A stretch of DNA of 64,000 nt from Sanghuangporus weigelae (taxonomy: Eukaryota; Basidiomycota; Agaricomycetes; Hymenochaetales; Hymenochaetaceae). The DNA lies in the NCBI GenBank assembly GCA_033182465.1, contig CP137322.1:1426001-1490000 (forward strand). Direction: 5' to 3'. Below the pieces are notes generated by a model. It saw only the letters and a program-made list of their open reading frames with translations. It made no database searches and was not told where the DNA came from. Shown here piece by piece: positions 23,605 to 34,093 of this stretch; the stretch's first letter is position 1, and every line of letters begins with the position of its first letter. Position numbers and translations under genes: made by a program.

Positions 23605-24794
23605 TCAAATATCGGACCGAGCGGGTTCCCCAGCCCATGCGCGCCTTATAACTTCCCTAATAGGATCTCTCTCGATTGGCCTTGGATTCCAGTACTTGTT
23701 CTTCAGAGCAAGGTCTGCAGCCCTGTCGATACCGTCCTCTGGCATACCAACTTCCTTCAGACCCCTCTTCACCTTCAGCTTCGTTAAGAGCACATTGAGG
23801 CCCTCAATCGGATCATCATGATTAAGTGCGCGAGCGAGTTTCTTCATGGCGTCGGGCACACTCGGTGCATTGTAAGCAATCGCATGAGGCAATACGATCG
23901 TATGTGTATCGGCATGAGGAAGGTTAAAGGTTCCTCCGAGGACGTGGCAGAGTTTATGGTGAATGCTAACGTTCGTCGATCCGAGACAGACTGCACAAAG
24001 CCATGCGCCGTAGAGCGCGTTGCTCCGAGCTTCACTATCGTCTTTCTTCTCGACTATGATAGGGAGAGAGTGGGCGAGAGCGCGGATACCTTCCTCGGCC
24101 ATAAGATCGATCACTGGGTTGGAGTTTTGCGCGTACAATGCTTCGACAGCGTGCGCAAGTGCGTTTACTCCGCTTGTTGCGCTCAGGCCTTGGGGAAGGG
24201 TAAGAGTGAAGTCGACGTCATATATAACGACCTGACGAGATTCTTTTCAATATACGGATCGAAGAGATTGTCTTCGAAAAAGCGTACTTCTGGAGTGACT
24301 TTCGGGGTGGTTTGAGTCGTCTTTACGCCATTTTCTGTCTGGCCAATAATGGATGTCATTTCCGAGCCAGCGTACGTTGTCGGAATAACAATCTGATCCA
24401 TATCTGTTCGCAAAGCGATAGCCTAACGAATGATCAACATGTGAAGAAATTCCCGATAGAAACAAGAAGCTGTGTCGACCTTCCCAAGTCCGATGGTAGA
24501 GCCTCCGCCGATAGCAATGACGCCGTCTGCCTTGCGGTTGTTAACGACTCCCAATGCTTTCTCTGTGACATCAAGAGGCGTATGCATGGTTGCATCATTG
24601 AATTGTCCAGCAGACTCGATGCCTCCTGATTTGAGAATTGATTCGACTAAATCAGCCTGCCCAGTTTGCTCTGGGGTACTGAGTACGAGAGGACGTTGTA
24701 AACCCAGGCGTCTAACCTCATCAGGGAGCTGCTTTATGGTTCCAGAACCAAAGACGACTCTAGCAGGGTTTGCAGTGTAAACAAAGGGCCGCAT
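23605..24794 (-). CDS. Maleylacetate reductase (iron-containing alcohol dehydrogenase family)
   Basis: Maleylacetate reductase (EC 1.3.1.32) reduces maleylacetate to 3-oxoadipate with NAD(P)H, the last specific step of the hydroxyquinol pathway for aromatic compounds. The N-terminus (MRPFVYTANPARVVFGSGT) is typical. The nucleotide-binding motif IAIGGGSTIGLGK is followed by IVIPTTYAGSEMTSIIG. The metal/active-site region has VNALAHAVEALYAQ, then HHKLCHVLGG and PHADTHTIVLPH. Two introns are inferred: about 24423-24477, whose donor is the unusual gtcgac, and about 24239-24292 (gtacgc...cgtcag), joining KVTPE to VVIYDVDFTL. Length is about 350 residues, full for the family. It is transcribed divergently from the quinone oxidoreductase gene at 25146. 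Confidence 0.9.
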
Positions 24795-25145
24795 TTCTAC
24801 TTGACAGACGACGCTGTGGGAGTTGAGAGAGTTGTGAAAGTGGGTACATGGTCACGAACCTTTGAATGACAAGACTCGGACGTGAATGATAAATATTTCT
24901 GCCTGATGGTTCTTATTGGCTCCGACGGATATAGTACTCATGCGGACGGAACGGATGAGATAATGAGAGTGATCGACATATCAGATAAGATAATGATCTA
25001 TCTTGATGATATCTGCCACATCAGTCCGGCTTCTCAACGGCCGTTCAATGGTATAAAAGAATCTCATGCGATTTTCTGCCTTCTCTCCTTCACCACAGTT
25101 ATCTCCCTCACCATACCTAATCTATCCGACACATCTTTCTTCACT
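24795..25145. promoter_or_regulatory. Divergent promoter, maleylacetate reductase / quinone oxidoreductase
   Basis: 351 bases between divergent start codons. A TATA box (gtataaaaga, 25051-25060) faces the quinone reductase and is followed by a C/T-rich leader up to the ATG. Clustered GATA-type sites (agataaga near 24983-24990, gataatga beside it, and tatcttga in reverse) lie near the centre, which could be GATA-factor sites. The sites are seen in sequence; their use is inference. Confidence 0.5.
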
Positions 25146-26613
25146 ATGCGCGCCCTCGTCATAACAAAGTACGCTCATCCTACTCAAATTCCTCTCAAGA
25201 AGGATGCTCCAGAGCCTAAGCCGTCGAGTGACAAAGTGATCGTGGAAGTCTACAGCGCCGGGTTAAATTTCTTTGATGTGAGTACGCCACTCTTCTTCGC
25301 AATATCTTCCGTCGCTGACTGGACGTAGATCTTACAAGCTCAAGGGTACTCTTCTCTTCTTTGCTTCTCTCGATTGCCTCCGTCACTCAAACTCTCGTTC
25401 CTCCCATGAAGCAAATATCAAACTCAGCCGCCGTTTCCCTTCACCTTGGGCGGCGAGTATGCCGGAAAGATCGCAGCTAACTCTCCAATCCCTGAAGGAT
25501 GTCCGTTCAAGCCCGGAGACAGAGTGTTTGGATTCGGTCAAGGTGCATATGCTGATCGGGTAGCGGCAAATTGGAAACAGATGCTCCCATTGCCGAGGAA
25601 TATGACTTATGATCAAGGAGCTGGCTTGCATATTACGTGGCCAACGAGCTACGAGGCGCTCGTAGGAAGAGGTGAACTGAAGCCTGGTATGTATTTGAAT
25701 ATTAACTGCTGATAATTGGGATCTCATGTGCATCTAGGAGACTGGGTGCTGGTGATCGCAGCCGCTGGCGGTGTCGGACTCGCGGCTGTGCAATTGGCGA
25801 AGGGTGAGCGCATCAACACCGAGTAATAATACATGAACTATATTCATTTGTCTCAAGCTCTTGGGGCAAAGGTTATCGGCGCCGCTGGTTCACCGGAGAA
25901 GATGGAAATCTGCAAACGTTACGGAGGTGCCGATTTTGCTGTAAATTACACTACTCCAGATTGGCAGAAGGAGGTCCGAGCCATTACAAATGGACATGGA
26001 GCGGATATAATATACGACCCTGTTGGACGCATAAGAGGTATGCTTTTAACATATATGACCTGAACCTGGATGAAAGACATGTTGACATTGATTACCATAG
26101 ATTCTTTAAAATGTATTGCTTGGAAAGGAAGAGCGATTGTGGTCGGATTCGCTGGTGGGCAGATTGAGAAGGTCCGTTGTTGAATCTAATCTAAGAACCA
26201 CACATTATGGGGTCAATTAATGTCTTAATTAGCTTCCATTAAACCTAGTCCTCCTAAAGAACATCGCCGTTACTGGAATTTACTGGGGTGCATATGATGG
26301 TAAGCGTCCTTCCATATTCGCAGGACTCTTAACTGATGTTCCTTTACAGTATTTGAGCCAGAGCGCTACCACACCGTTTGGAAAGAACTCTTTCAGTACG
26401 TCCTTCTTGTGTATTCGAATGTCAATAATGCCGAATAATCTCTTGAACAGAATGATAGAATCTGGAAGGGTAAAACCCGTCGTCTATCCCGAGATATTCG
26501 ATCTCGAACACGTCGGAGACGGACTTCGAGCCCTCGAAGAACGCAAAACATGGGGGAAAGCTGTTATCCGCGTCCGACCGGACGATAGCAAAGCCGCTCG
26601 CGCCAAATTGTGA
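25146..26613 (+). CDS. Zinc-independent quinone oxidoreductase (medium-chain dehydrogenase/reductase)
   Basis: NADPH:quinone oxidoreductase of the MDR superfamily. The N-terminal catalytic half starts MRALVITKYAHPTQIP and contains VEVYSAGLNFFD and FTLGGEYAGKI; catalytic zinc ligands are absent, as in the QOR subgroup. The Rossmann fold begins WVLVIAAAGGVGLAAVQLAK and continues after an intron into ALGAKVIGAAGS. Later segments are GHGADIIYDPVG, CIAWKGRAIVVGFAGG and NIAVTGIYWGAYD. The C-terminus is VVYPEIFDLEHVGDGLRAL. About seven introns are inferred; the QLAK/ALGA intron is 25805-25857. Length is about 345 residues. Such enzymes reduce quinones formed by oxidation of lignin aromatics. Its shared promoter with maleylacetate reductase supports a catabolic role, but the substrate is not shown. 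Confidence 0.87.
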
Positions 26614-27075
26614 ACCCTGCTAGAAGGTGATAAAATTTGTAGACTTTATCGATTCAGGACACCTGTCATGGAAGCCACTTCTGGGAGACTTCGTTAATGT
26701 CAGTTGATGCTTGCATGCTGGGTTGAAAATCAGTGTCGACCTATGACAAAAGTAGATATTTATGTAGTCGCTTGATGCTCTTGTTCTTGCATTGTGATAA
26801 TGCCGTTGTTCTTTTTGTGGGTCCACTTGCGGGGCTACCCGGATTCAGTGTAATAATCAGAGTCCCGTCATCGAGTGTGATACAAGATTGAGATATCAGG
26901 AAAGCAAGAGAGAAGGAAAAAGCGTGAACAAATTGTAGGTCTATGGTACGTAATATGGATGGTTTGATGTTGGTGTCTGAGGTCATGCAAGGTATGGTGG
27001 GGCCAAGTAGTTCCGGGAATAGGGAACAAAAGCAGAATAACAACCTTGAGAGAATTCTGATGGATTAGAATCAGC
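26614..27075. other. Convergent intergenic region, quinone reductase / GYP5-like gene
   Basis: 462 bases between facing stop codons. An open minus-strand frame here does not extend the GYP5 coding sequence, because that ends at a TAA at 27076-27078. No other feature was recognised. Confidence 0.4.
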
Positions 27076-29412
27076 TTATTTTGGAGCCGAGAATGTTGAC
27101 ATTCGATGCGAAGACATTGCATCTTCGTTCTGGTGCATAGCTTCGGCGTAACTACAGGACAATTATCTTAGAACAGCTGGATAAAGAACGATGGAACAAA
27201 AGGCTCACAGAAGTTTGTATCGAACAAGCTCATCTTCCGTCTCCTCGTTCTTTAACCTCATCATTACGAGGTCCTTCTGTATCGACCGTCAGTATACCTG
27301 AACTCCCGTAACTCAGATGTACATACAACCAGATCACAGTGCTCCGTGTTCAGCTGTGCAAGCGATGCTTCTAAATTTTTCCTGCGAATATGGCCTGTGA
27401 GGAAAAGGAAGATTCAAATAGATCGGAGTACTTACACTTGCGCACTTAATTGTCGATTAACATTCCTCAGCTTATCCATCTCAACTAAATGTGCCTCGCG
27501 AGTCCGCACAAGTTCTTCGTATTCGTGCACGTATGAATCCAGCATGAAAGGTGTTATTTTCAGCTGCAAGGCATCCATGACGAACTTATCAATGAGATAG
27601 GATGGAGATCCCTCATCGTTCAGACTATTGCGTGAAGTGTTCGGCTCATCGGGTCTTGTTGGTGAAGTAACATCCTAGACATAGGGGCAAAGTCAACCAT
27701 GCAAATTTCAAGAGGACGTCAGGAACGAACGATGTATGTTTCCAGTAATCTACTCTTCAAGAACGCAAGGATTTCGTCGAACTTAAGCTTCAGTATTGTC
27801 TCCTCGTTCTTTTGTAGCAATACGATGCTGAACCCAAAAATGGACTCAACACCAGAAGCCAGGACATTGTCGTATATCCGAAATACAATATCCAGAGGAA
27901 ATCTGTGAATAACATGAACTCGATGTAGCTCCGGTAGTAAGTCCAAATCTTACCGATAGCTGAAGAGCGTCAAAAACCACTGGGAACAGTACATACTTGA
28001 TTTGATTCCTTGTCGCAGGAAGTGTACATGCAAAACAGGTAGGAGCTCCTCCACTAAGCGATCAAACTTAAACAAATGAATATTAGAATGGACATTGTCC
28101 AGTGTGGAAGTACAACGTACTTGATACATTCGTAATTGTAGACCCGGCATCTCCGGAAGGAAATGTCCGCGTAAGCCATATGAATGCATCAATCGAACAA
28201 GAAGAGAAAAAGCTTCTTCGTCTGGCATCTATGACATGGTGAGCTTAAAGTAAAGAAAATAGACAAAAGGACGAACGTTAAGTAGCAAAATGGCAACAAC
28301 AAAAGGAAGACCTTGGCAGTAGCCCACTTCAGGATCGTACAACGAATAGGCTTTAAGCACATTAAATAGGTTTTCTTGTCCAATACCATGACCATCGGTG
28401 AAGTAGTCGTGGTGAGGGAATGTCCTTGAGAACGCATGAATAAAAATAGTCGGTGCTAAGAATATAAAACCTTACCTTCCTAGGTCACGCAGGATTGCCT
28501 TCTCGTGGGGACTGGTTTCCTTGAGAAGTCGAAGATATGTCGCCTCCAAATCCGCATCCTTCGACACAGACCTAGGAAACATTTAGCAAAACTGCGTTTA
28601 GAGCATAAGAAATTACTAACATGAGCTGCCACACCATTCCTCGCAATGACTTCGGGATGCCTCTTTCAATCGCTTTCGCAAGCTGTTCTGGATGATCCGT
28701 AGCGAACTGACGATAATCTGATCGAATAAGATGGGCCAATCCTTGAGCGTTAAGATACTTACCTGCTATGACATTTCCCCAGAAATCTGAGGATGGATTA
28801 TAATTGATAGGATAGAAGAATTGAAATTCGCATTCACGCACCCCAGTCGATACTATCTGCAATCTCAGCCTCCGACAGTACACTTTGGTGCTCATTCTGC
28901 AGCTTCGAGAATTCTTCTTGAAGACGTTGGTGACCGTTGAAGCTAACCCGACGGTTGGCATCGGTCTGGGACTTCTGCAGATCAAGCCGTTGAAGCAAGA
29001 ATGGCAGATTGCCGACAGATTCACGGGCAACACTTCCAAGAGTATAGCTAGACGCTGCCTTTTTGTGTCTTGAGGTCTTCGCGACTGAATTCGAGGACCC
29101 TGGCCTTCCCAGGGACACTGTACTCCGGCGCTCTAGCATGACAGAAGCCAATGATCCGCGGGAGTTCTCGCTTCCATTCAGCGTAGTTACCCCACTCAAG
29201 GGTACATTGGAGAAACGCTCGTCGTCGACCTCTGTCTCTACCTCTGTCTTAGCGTCGGCAACAGACTCGCGTCTTTCAAAGTTGGTGTCCTTTGCTGTTG
29301 GTGAGAAGAGCTCGTCCAGCGAGGCGGGAACGGCCGGAGGTTCGTCGGTGGACATGTCGAGGTCTACGACGCCGGAAGTCGATTCTGAGCGTTTCCGGGT
29401 GGGTGAATACAT
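27076..29412 (-). CDS. GYP5: Rab GTPase-activating protein with TBC domain (Gyp5/EVI5-like)
   Basis: TBC proteins accelerate GTP hydrolysis on Rab GTPases; Gyp5 acts on Sec4/Ypt1 in exocytosis. The N-terminus ([14 protein letters not shown]) is a disordered Ser-rich region of about 190 residues. The TBC domain then starts SIDWDFWGNVI. All catalytic motifs are present: [11 protein letters not shown], the arginine finger [11 protein letters not shown] (split by an intron near 28477), and the glutamine finger [11 protein letters not shown]. The domain ends with [16 protein letters not shown] and [14 protein letters not shown]-terminal coiled coil follows ([32 protein letters not shown]), as in the Gyp5/EVI5 group. 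The last exons read [17 protein letters not shown] with TAA at 27076. An upstream in-frame extension to 29493 lacks an ATG, so 29412 was chosen. The orthology within the TBC family is likely but not certain. Confidence 0.85.
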
Positions 29413-29668
29413 AGCGGGTGGAGAGAAAGGAGTTATAATATGAGAAGCATGTGTGGCCTTGTACGCAGTGACGCTGAAGCTTGATCGCTGCAAAGTTGTG
29501 TGTGCAAAACCGTGCCGCTCAAATCAAATAAACTCGCGCGAGTCGCGTCGCGTACGTAAGCAACCAATTCACCCGCCTGTCTGTCCTCGACACTCAACCT
29601 CCTCAACCAGAAAACCGAAAACTTGCTGTTTCATTCATTCTTGGTCTTGATCTGAAGTCTCAAAACGA
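29413..29668. promoter_or_regulatory. Divergent promoter region, GYP5-like gene / RPB3
   Basis: 256 bases between divergent start codons. The segment near 29570-29640 is C/T-rich, like a transcription start region for RPB3. No TATA box, consistent with housekeeping expression. Confidence 0.45.
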
Positions 29669-31187
29669 ATGGCATTACCTGAGCCATCCATCCGCATTCG
29701 GGAGCTCAAGAAAGACAGAGTTAACTTCGTTCTTGAGAATGTCGACATTTCGTGAGTCCTTTAACTTCATGGAGTTGTCTAGAATATAAATTCACCATTG
29801 GTCAGATTTGCCAATTCTTTACGGCGTGTCATGATGGCCGATGTGCCTACTATCGGTATGCTCCATATAAATCCTGACTTGTTTCGTGGCTCAATATCGT
29901 TCAGCAATTGACATAGTTGAAATCGAGACAAACACTTCCGTATTGCCTGATGAATTTATCGCACATCGACTGGGAATGGTCCCGCTTGTGAGCAAAAATT
30001 GCGACGAATCAATACGGTACAATCGAGTATGTCGTATTCCTGTCTCATCCTCTCCAACCTCTTACTAATGAACTTTAAGGATTGTACATGCGACGAATAC
30101 TGTGACTTTTGCTCGGTGAAGTTATTGCTGAACGTGTCGTGCACGGAAGGGAGCGGAAATCTTGACGTTACAAGCGAGCATCTCGACGTTGTTCCTCCGG
30201 ACTATGCCAGGATAGCAGAGAGTATTGATGCTGGTGACGAAGTTTCGAAACGCTCAGAAAAGTTCGGACATCCAGTGGGACAAGGTTAGTCTCGCTGCCC
30301 TCTTTCTTGCGAGAAGACACAGATAATGTTTCTTCTTTCCAGGTGATGCATCCATCAATCCGGTGCTGCTCTGCAAAATACGAGCAGGACAGGAAATCAA
30401 AGCGAGATGCATCGCGAAGAAGGTCACTGCTTTGTTTCGTCATTGTTTGCCCGTTGAATTGACTCTCTGCAGGGAATTGCGAAAGAGCACGCAAAATGGT
30501 CACCTTGTTCAGCAGTTGCTTTTGAATACGACCCACACAACAAGCTACGACATACGTCTTATTGGTACGAAGTGGACCCGAAAGCCGAATGGCCGCTCAG
30601 CGAGAATGCGAAAGAGGAGGAACCGCCACGGGAGGATGAGCCTTTCGACTTCAACGCTAAACCGGAAAAGTTCTACTTTGAGGTAGAGACTGTCGGGAGC
30701 CTGTCGCCGTCGGAAGTTGTCTTAAAGGTCAGTCATGTCCGCAGAAAATGACACGCAAAAGCTTATAACAGACACGTAACAGGGCATTTCCGAGTTACAG
30801 TTGAAATTGGCGAATTTGATTCTGGCATTGAAACCGGCCGATGCTATGTTTGACGCCGGAGGAGCTACGCAAGTGAACGGACACGACGCTGCTGTTGGTA
30901 ATACCTGGGGAATGGCAGGTACTAATCTCGCGACTAGTACGAATGCTAATGCTGGATGGGGAGGCGCAAGTCCACGGAACGCAGACGCAAGCTCTTGGTC
31001 TGCCTCAGCGGGCTCTGGCTCTGGCTCTGGCTCTGCCGGATGGGGTGGCGCTTCACCTGGAGGGTGGGGTTCCGGAGGTGCAAGTTCAGGGTGGGGTGGT
31101 GCTTCGCCAGGGTGGGGTCAAGGAGGTAGCCCTAGCGGATGGGGAGGGACAAGTCCGAACCGTACTGCTAACGGATGGAATGTATAG
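29669..31187 (+). CDS. RPB3: RNA polymerase II subunit Rpb3 with Gly-Trp repeat tail
   Basis: Rpb3 is the alpha-like assembly subunit of RNA polymerase II and pairs with Rpb11. The start [20 protein letters not shown] continues into [20 protein letters not shown], the alpha-motif for dimerisation, and [20 protein letters not shown]. The zinc-binding loop [10 protein letters not shown] (near 30082-30112) keeps all four cysteines. The remainder follows the family through [18 protein letters not shown] and the C-terminal dimerisation helices ([15 protein letters not shown]). After that the usual tail is replaced by about 110 residues rich in Gly, Trp, Ser and Ala with repeated GWGGASP units. Six or so short introns are inferred. 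The core is certain; the tail is read in the same open frame as the last dimerisation helix, with no intron needed. Confidence 0.95.
30954..31178 (+). repeat. GWGG(A/T)SP repeats in the RPB3 tail, with a (GGCTCT)4 tract
   Basis: Imperfect protein-coding repeats give seven Gly-Trp pairs within about 75 codons: [38 protein letters not shown] and GWN. Inside lies a pure hexamer tract, (GGCTCT)4 at about 31011-31034, coding for Gly-Ser pairs. The repeats have diverged at the DNA level, so they are not a recent simple expansion, apart from the hexamer tract. Confidence 0.85.
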
Positions 31188-31342
31188 TGTTTGTGTTTTT
31201 TCAGTATAGTACATATTTATTACTTACCATATAAATTGTGATGTATCAAGCGTCGATCATCGGCGTCGATCGATCCAAAATATTCTGATGGCACTTACTT
31301 CAATTGTTTCCGTCACCACTTCCTAAAACCTGTCTATGTTCT

Positions 31343-33934
31343 ATGCCCGTCCCTCTCCCCTTCTCTCGGGGTGCCAAAAATGCGTTTCTGTGTCGCTCAT
31401 GCTTTGTAAATAGTACAATAGGCTCTCGCTCCCGTCGTCCAAAGAACGATGCGAGAACGAAACAGATCCAAGCTTCATTTGTTCGGTACAGTTCGTCCAC
31501 ATCAGACTCTTCGCAACGCCGCCCCCGCTCCGAACTACTTCTCTACACCGGAACGTTGCTTGCCGTTGGTGGAGGTTTCTATGCCACGTATAGGACGAAT
31601 GAACCATTTCGTCACGCCTGTCTTGCCGCTGTGCGTTGCTCACGAGTAGCTCGTACGTTCATCGCTGACTACTGCTCCGCAACTTATTAAATAACTAACT
31701 CTACAAACAGATGCTGTGGTATTAGGTCTGTTATACGCTTCAAAGCTGTTCTTTATCGGGTCGCTGAAGTATCTTTCACTGCTCAGGAGCGATTGACTAC
31801 AAGTGGACGTTTGCAAAGTCGTATGATAGTCAGGAGAAGCAAGCACAAGCCTATTCGGACTGTCATACTCGAAGTGCAACGCGTGTTCTGAGTGCCCTTC
31901 TGGCAAATGGAGGTACATGTTATCCCGAGGTTGGATATGGGATTTAACTCAAATGCTGTATATAGGAATATTCATCAAGCTTGGGCAGCACATGTCTTCT
32001 CTGTACGTTATTGAGCCGATCGCCTTCCTGGAATGAAACTTACATTTACGGACCATCATCTACAGTTACATGCTTCCGAAGGAGTGGACGAGTACTATGC
32101 GACCCCTACAAGACCAATGCTACCCAACGCCATATGAGGGGCTCGAAGGTCTCTTCCTTGCAGATATTGGTGCACCTATAGAAGACCTCTTCGATGACTT
32201 CGATCCAACACCATTGGGAGTTGCTAGTCTTGCTCAGGTACACGTTGCACGGGATAAACGGACTGGGCAGCGCGTGGCGGTCAAACTACAGCATCCTCAC
32301 CTTGCCGAATTCTGTGACATTGACATGAGGACAGTGCAAGTATCGCTTCGTAAGTTTTTGTAACCACATCAAAGATAGAAGCGGGTTATATACGTGCTTT
32401 GAAAACTAGGCTGGATAAAGCGCTGGTTTCCCGAGTTCGAGTTTACATGGTTAGGTGAAGAGATGCGAGAAAACCTTCCGAAGGAATTGGACTTCGTGAA
32501 CGAGGCATCAAACGCAGAACGGGCCGCGCGAGATTTTGAAGGTGTCCGCACTTCACTGTACATTCCGAAGGTTTTGTCCGCTTTAAAGCGAGTCCTTGTC
32601 ATGGAGTTCATAGAAGGTGGAAGGATTGATGACCTGGAATATCTGGCTGAGCACAATATCGACAGAAACTATGTTGCGCTTGAAGTTCAACGAATATTCT
32701 GTCGGATGGTCCATTTAAACGGATGGTTCCATGCTGTTGGTTATATTTTCTTTATCGGAAAGCTTTTGACTGAAACGAGATCGCATTTGTTTCTAGGATC
32801 CCCATCTTGGTGGGTCTTCTGACGTCCTTGTAGACTTCTAATGCTTATGTGATTTCCATAGGTAACTTATTAATCCGATCGTCACCGAAAACATCAAAAT
32901 CTCCGTATAACTTTGAGGTCGTGCTACTTGATCACGGCTTATACTTCGACATCGATAGAGAGCTGCGAATAAACTACAGCAAACTCTGGTTATCATTCAT
33001 CGCACCTGCATCACCGAAGACAAATGCTGAAAGGAGAAAGTATGCTCAGCTAGTTGGAAATGTGAGCGAAGACCTGGTACGTGTATTCATGGTCACTATC
33101 CCTTAATTCTAATTCAAATAATTGTTTGTCCCTCTAGTATCCTGTATTTGAGACTGCAGTTACAGGTAAGCTCTCCAGGAGGTGATAGTGTAGGTTTGCA
33201 TTTAATTTCAGTTCTCTTAGGTCGTGTTGGCCTGGATGGGTCTTGGGATAGTCCGGAAATCGCTTCGGGAATGAAACGACCTACAAGCTTGGTTGACTTA
33301 ACACCACAAAGCGAGGAAGAAATGGAAGCAATCCGGAATGCCGTTATCCAGAAGGAAGGGCTTCTCATTTCCGTCTTCGACGTCCTTCGTCGCGTACCGA
33401 GACGGGTATTGATGCTACTTAAACTGAATGATCTGGTTAGGTGAGATATTGAATCGTTACTTGCTTGCAGACGGATGCTGACAGAAATACAGGAGCTTGG
33501 ATCGATCACTTTGCACAACACACTCAAGCGTAAGTCTGCGGTGTTTTAGTCTCTTGCAGAGCTTTCTTAGTATTGCTTGCACAGATACGTATCTTCTTGA
33601 TCACGGCTCAATTCTGTAACCGTGCTGTCTACGAGGACTGTAAACAAACATTGATCGACTCAGTGAGGAAACGAGGATCCTTCTCGTTCGGCCAACTCTG
33701 TAGTTACTTCGGTCAGTGGTGGTGAGTGATTATAAACTAGTTCACCGTAGTCCGTTATATTCTGACGCTATTGAAAAAAGGAATTATCAAAAGCAGTATC
33801 AACGTATACGACTTGTCGAGTTTGCATTAGACGCCCAGGCGTGGTATGTGATGACGAAAGCATGGGTATATGGTTTGTATCGTACAGGATTCCGCGGCGC
33901 GCATTTAGCAGCTGCTGGATTAAATGTAATTTAG
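31343..33934 (+). CDS. MCP2: Mitochondrial ABC1/ADCK1-family atypical kinase-like protein (Mcp2)
   Basis: ABC1-family proteins are atypical kinase or ATPase-fold proteins linked to mitochondrial lipid and coenzyme Q homeostasis; yeast Mcp2 and animal ADCK1 form this branch. The N-terminus (MPVPLPFSRGAKNAF, many Arg and Ser) looks like a mitochondrial presequence, followed by one hydrophobic segment (LLLYTGTLLAVGGGFYATY). The hallmark KxGQ motif is GGIFIKLGQHMSSL. Next come TPLGVASLAQVH, RVAVKLQHP, LPKELDFVNEASNAE, FHADPHLGNLL and VVLLDHGLYFDIDRE. The catalytic loop is assembled from three exons, the middle one only 13 nt (32797-32809). An apparent stop near 31792 disappears when an intron (31727 gtctgt to ctcag near 31784) joins AVVLG to AIDYKWTF. 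The C-terminus ends GFRGAHLAAAGLNVI. About ten introns. Confidence 0.9.
32797..32809 (+). other. 13-nt exon of MCP2 coding the DPHLG catalytic-loop residues
   Basis: The exon gatccccatcttg is preceded by tttctag and followed by gtgggt. It links CAT GCT (His-Ala) to GT AAC (Gly-Asn), giving HADPHLGN, the conserved ABC1 motif. Skipping it would remove the catalytic Asp and shift the frame, so it must be included for a functional product. Confidence 0.85.
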
Positions 33935-34093
33935 AGCACCTCGTATTATAGATCATTAATCGGACACTTTCTTGCCTCGAAAGAGATTGAGAGAGAATCC
34001 CAAGCGCAGAGTTGAAGCGGAAGACACGGACACGTGATATTATTAGCATGCAAAGAAAAAAATAGACAATTTCAATTTCGATTGTGCTTCACA

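Noticed and set aside
31727-31795. Apparent stop and frame change inside MCP2
   Set aside because: An intron from gtctgt to ctgctcag joins AVVLG to AIDYKWTF and restores the family sequence, so the gene is not broken.
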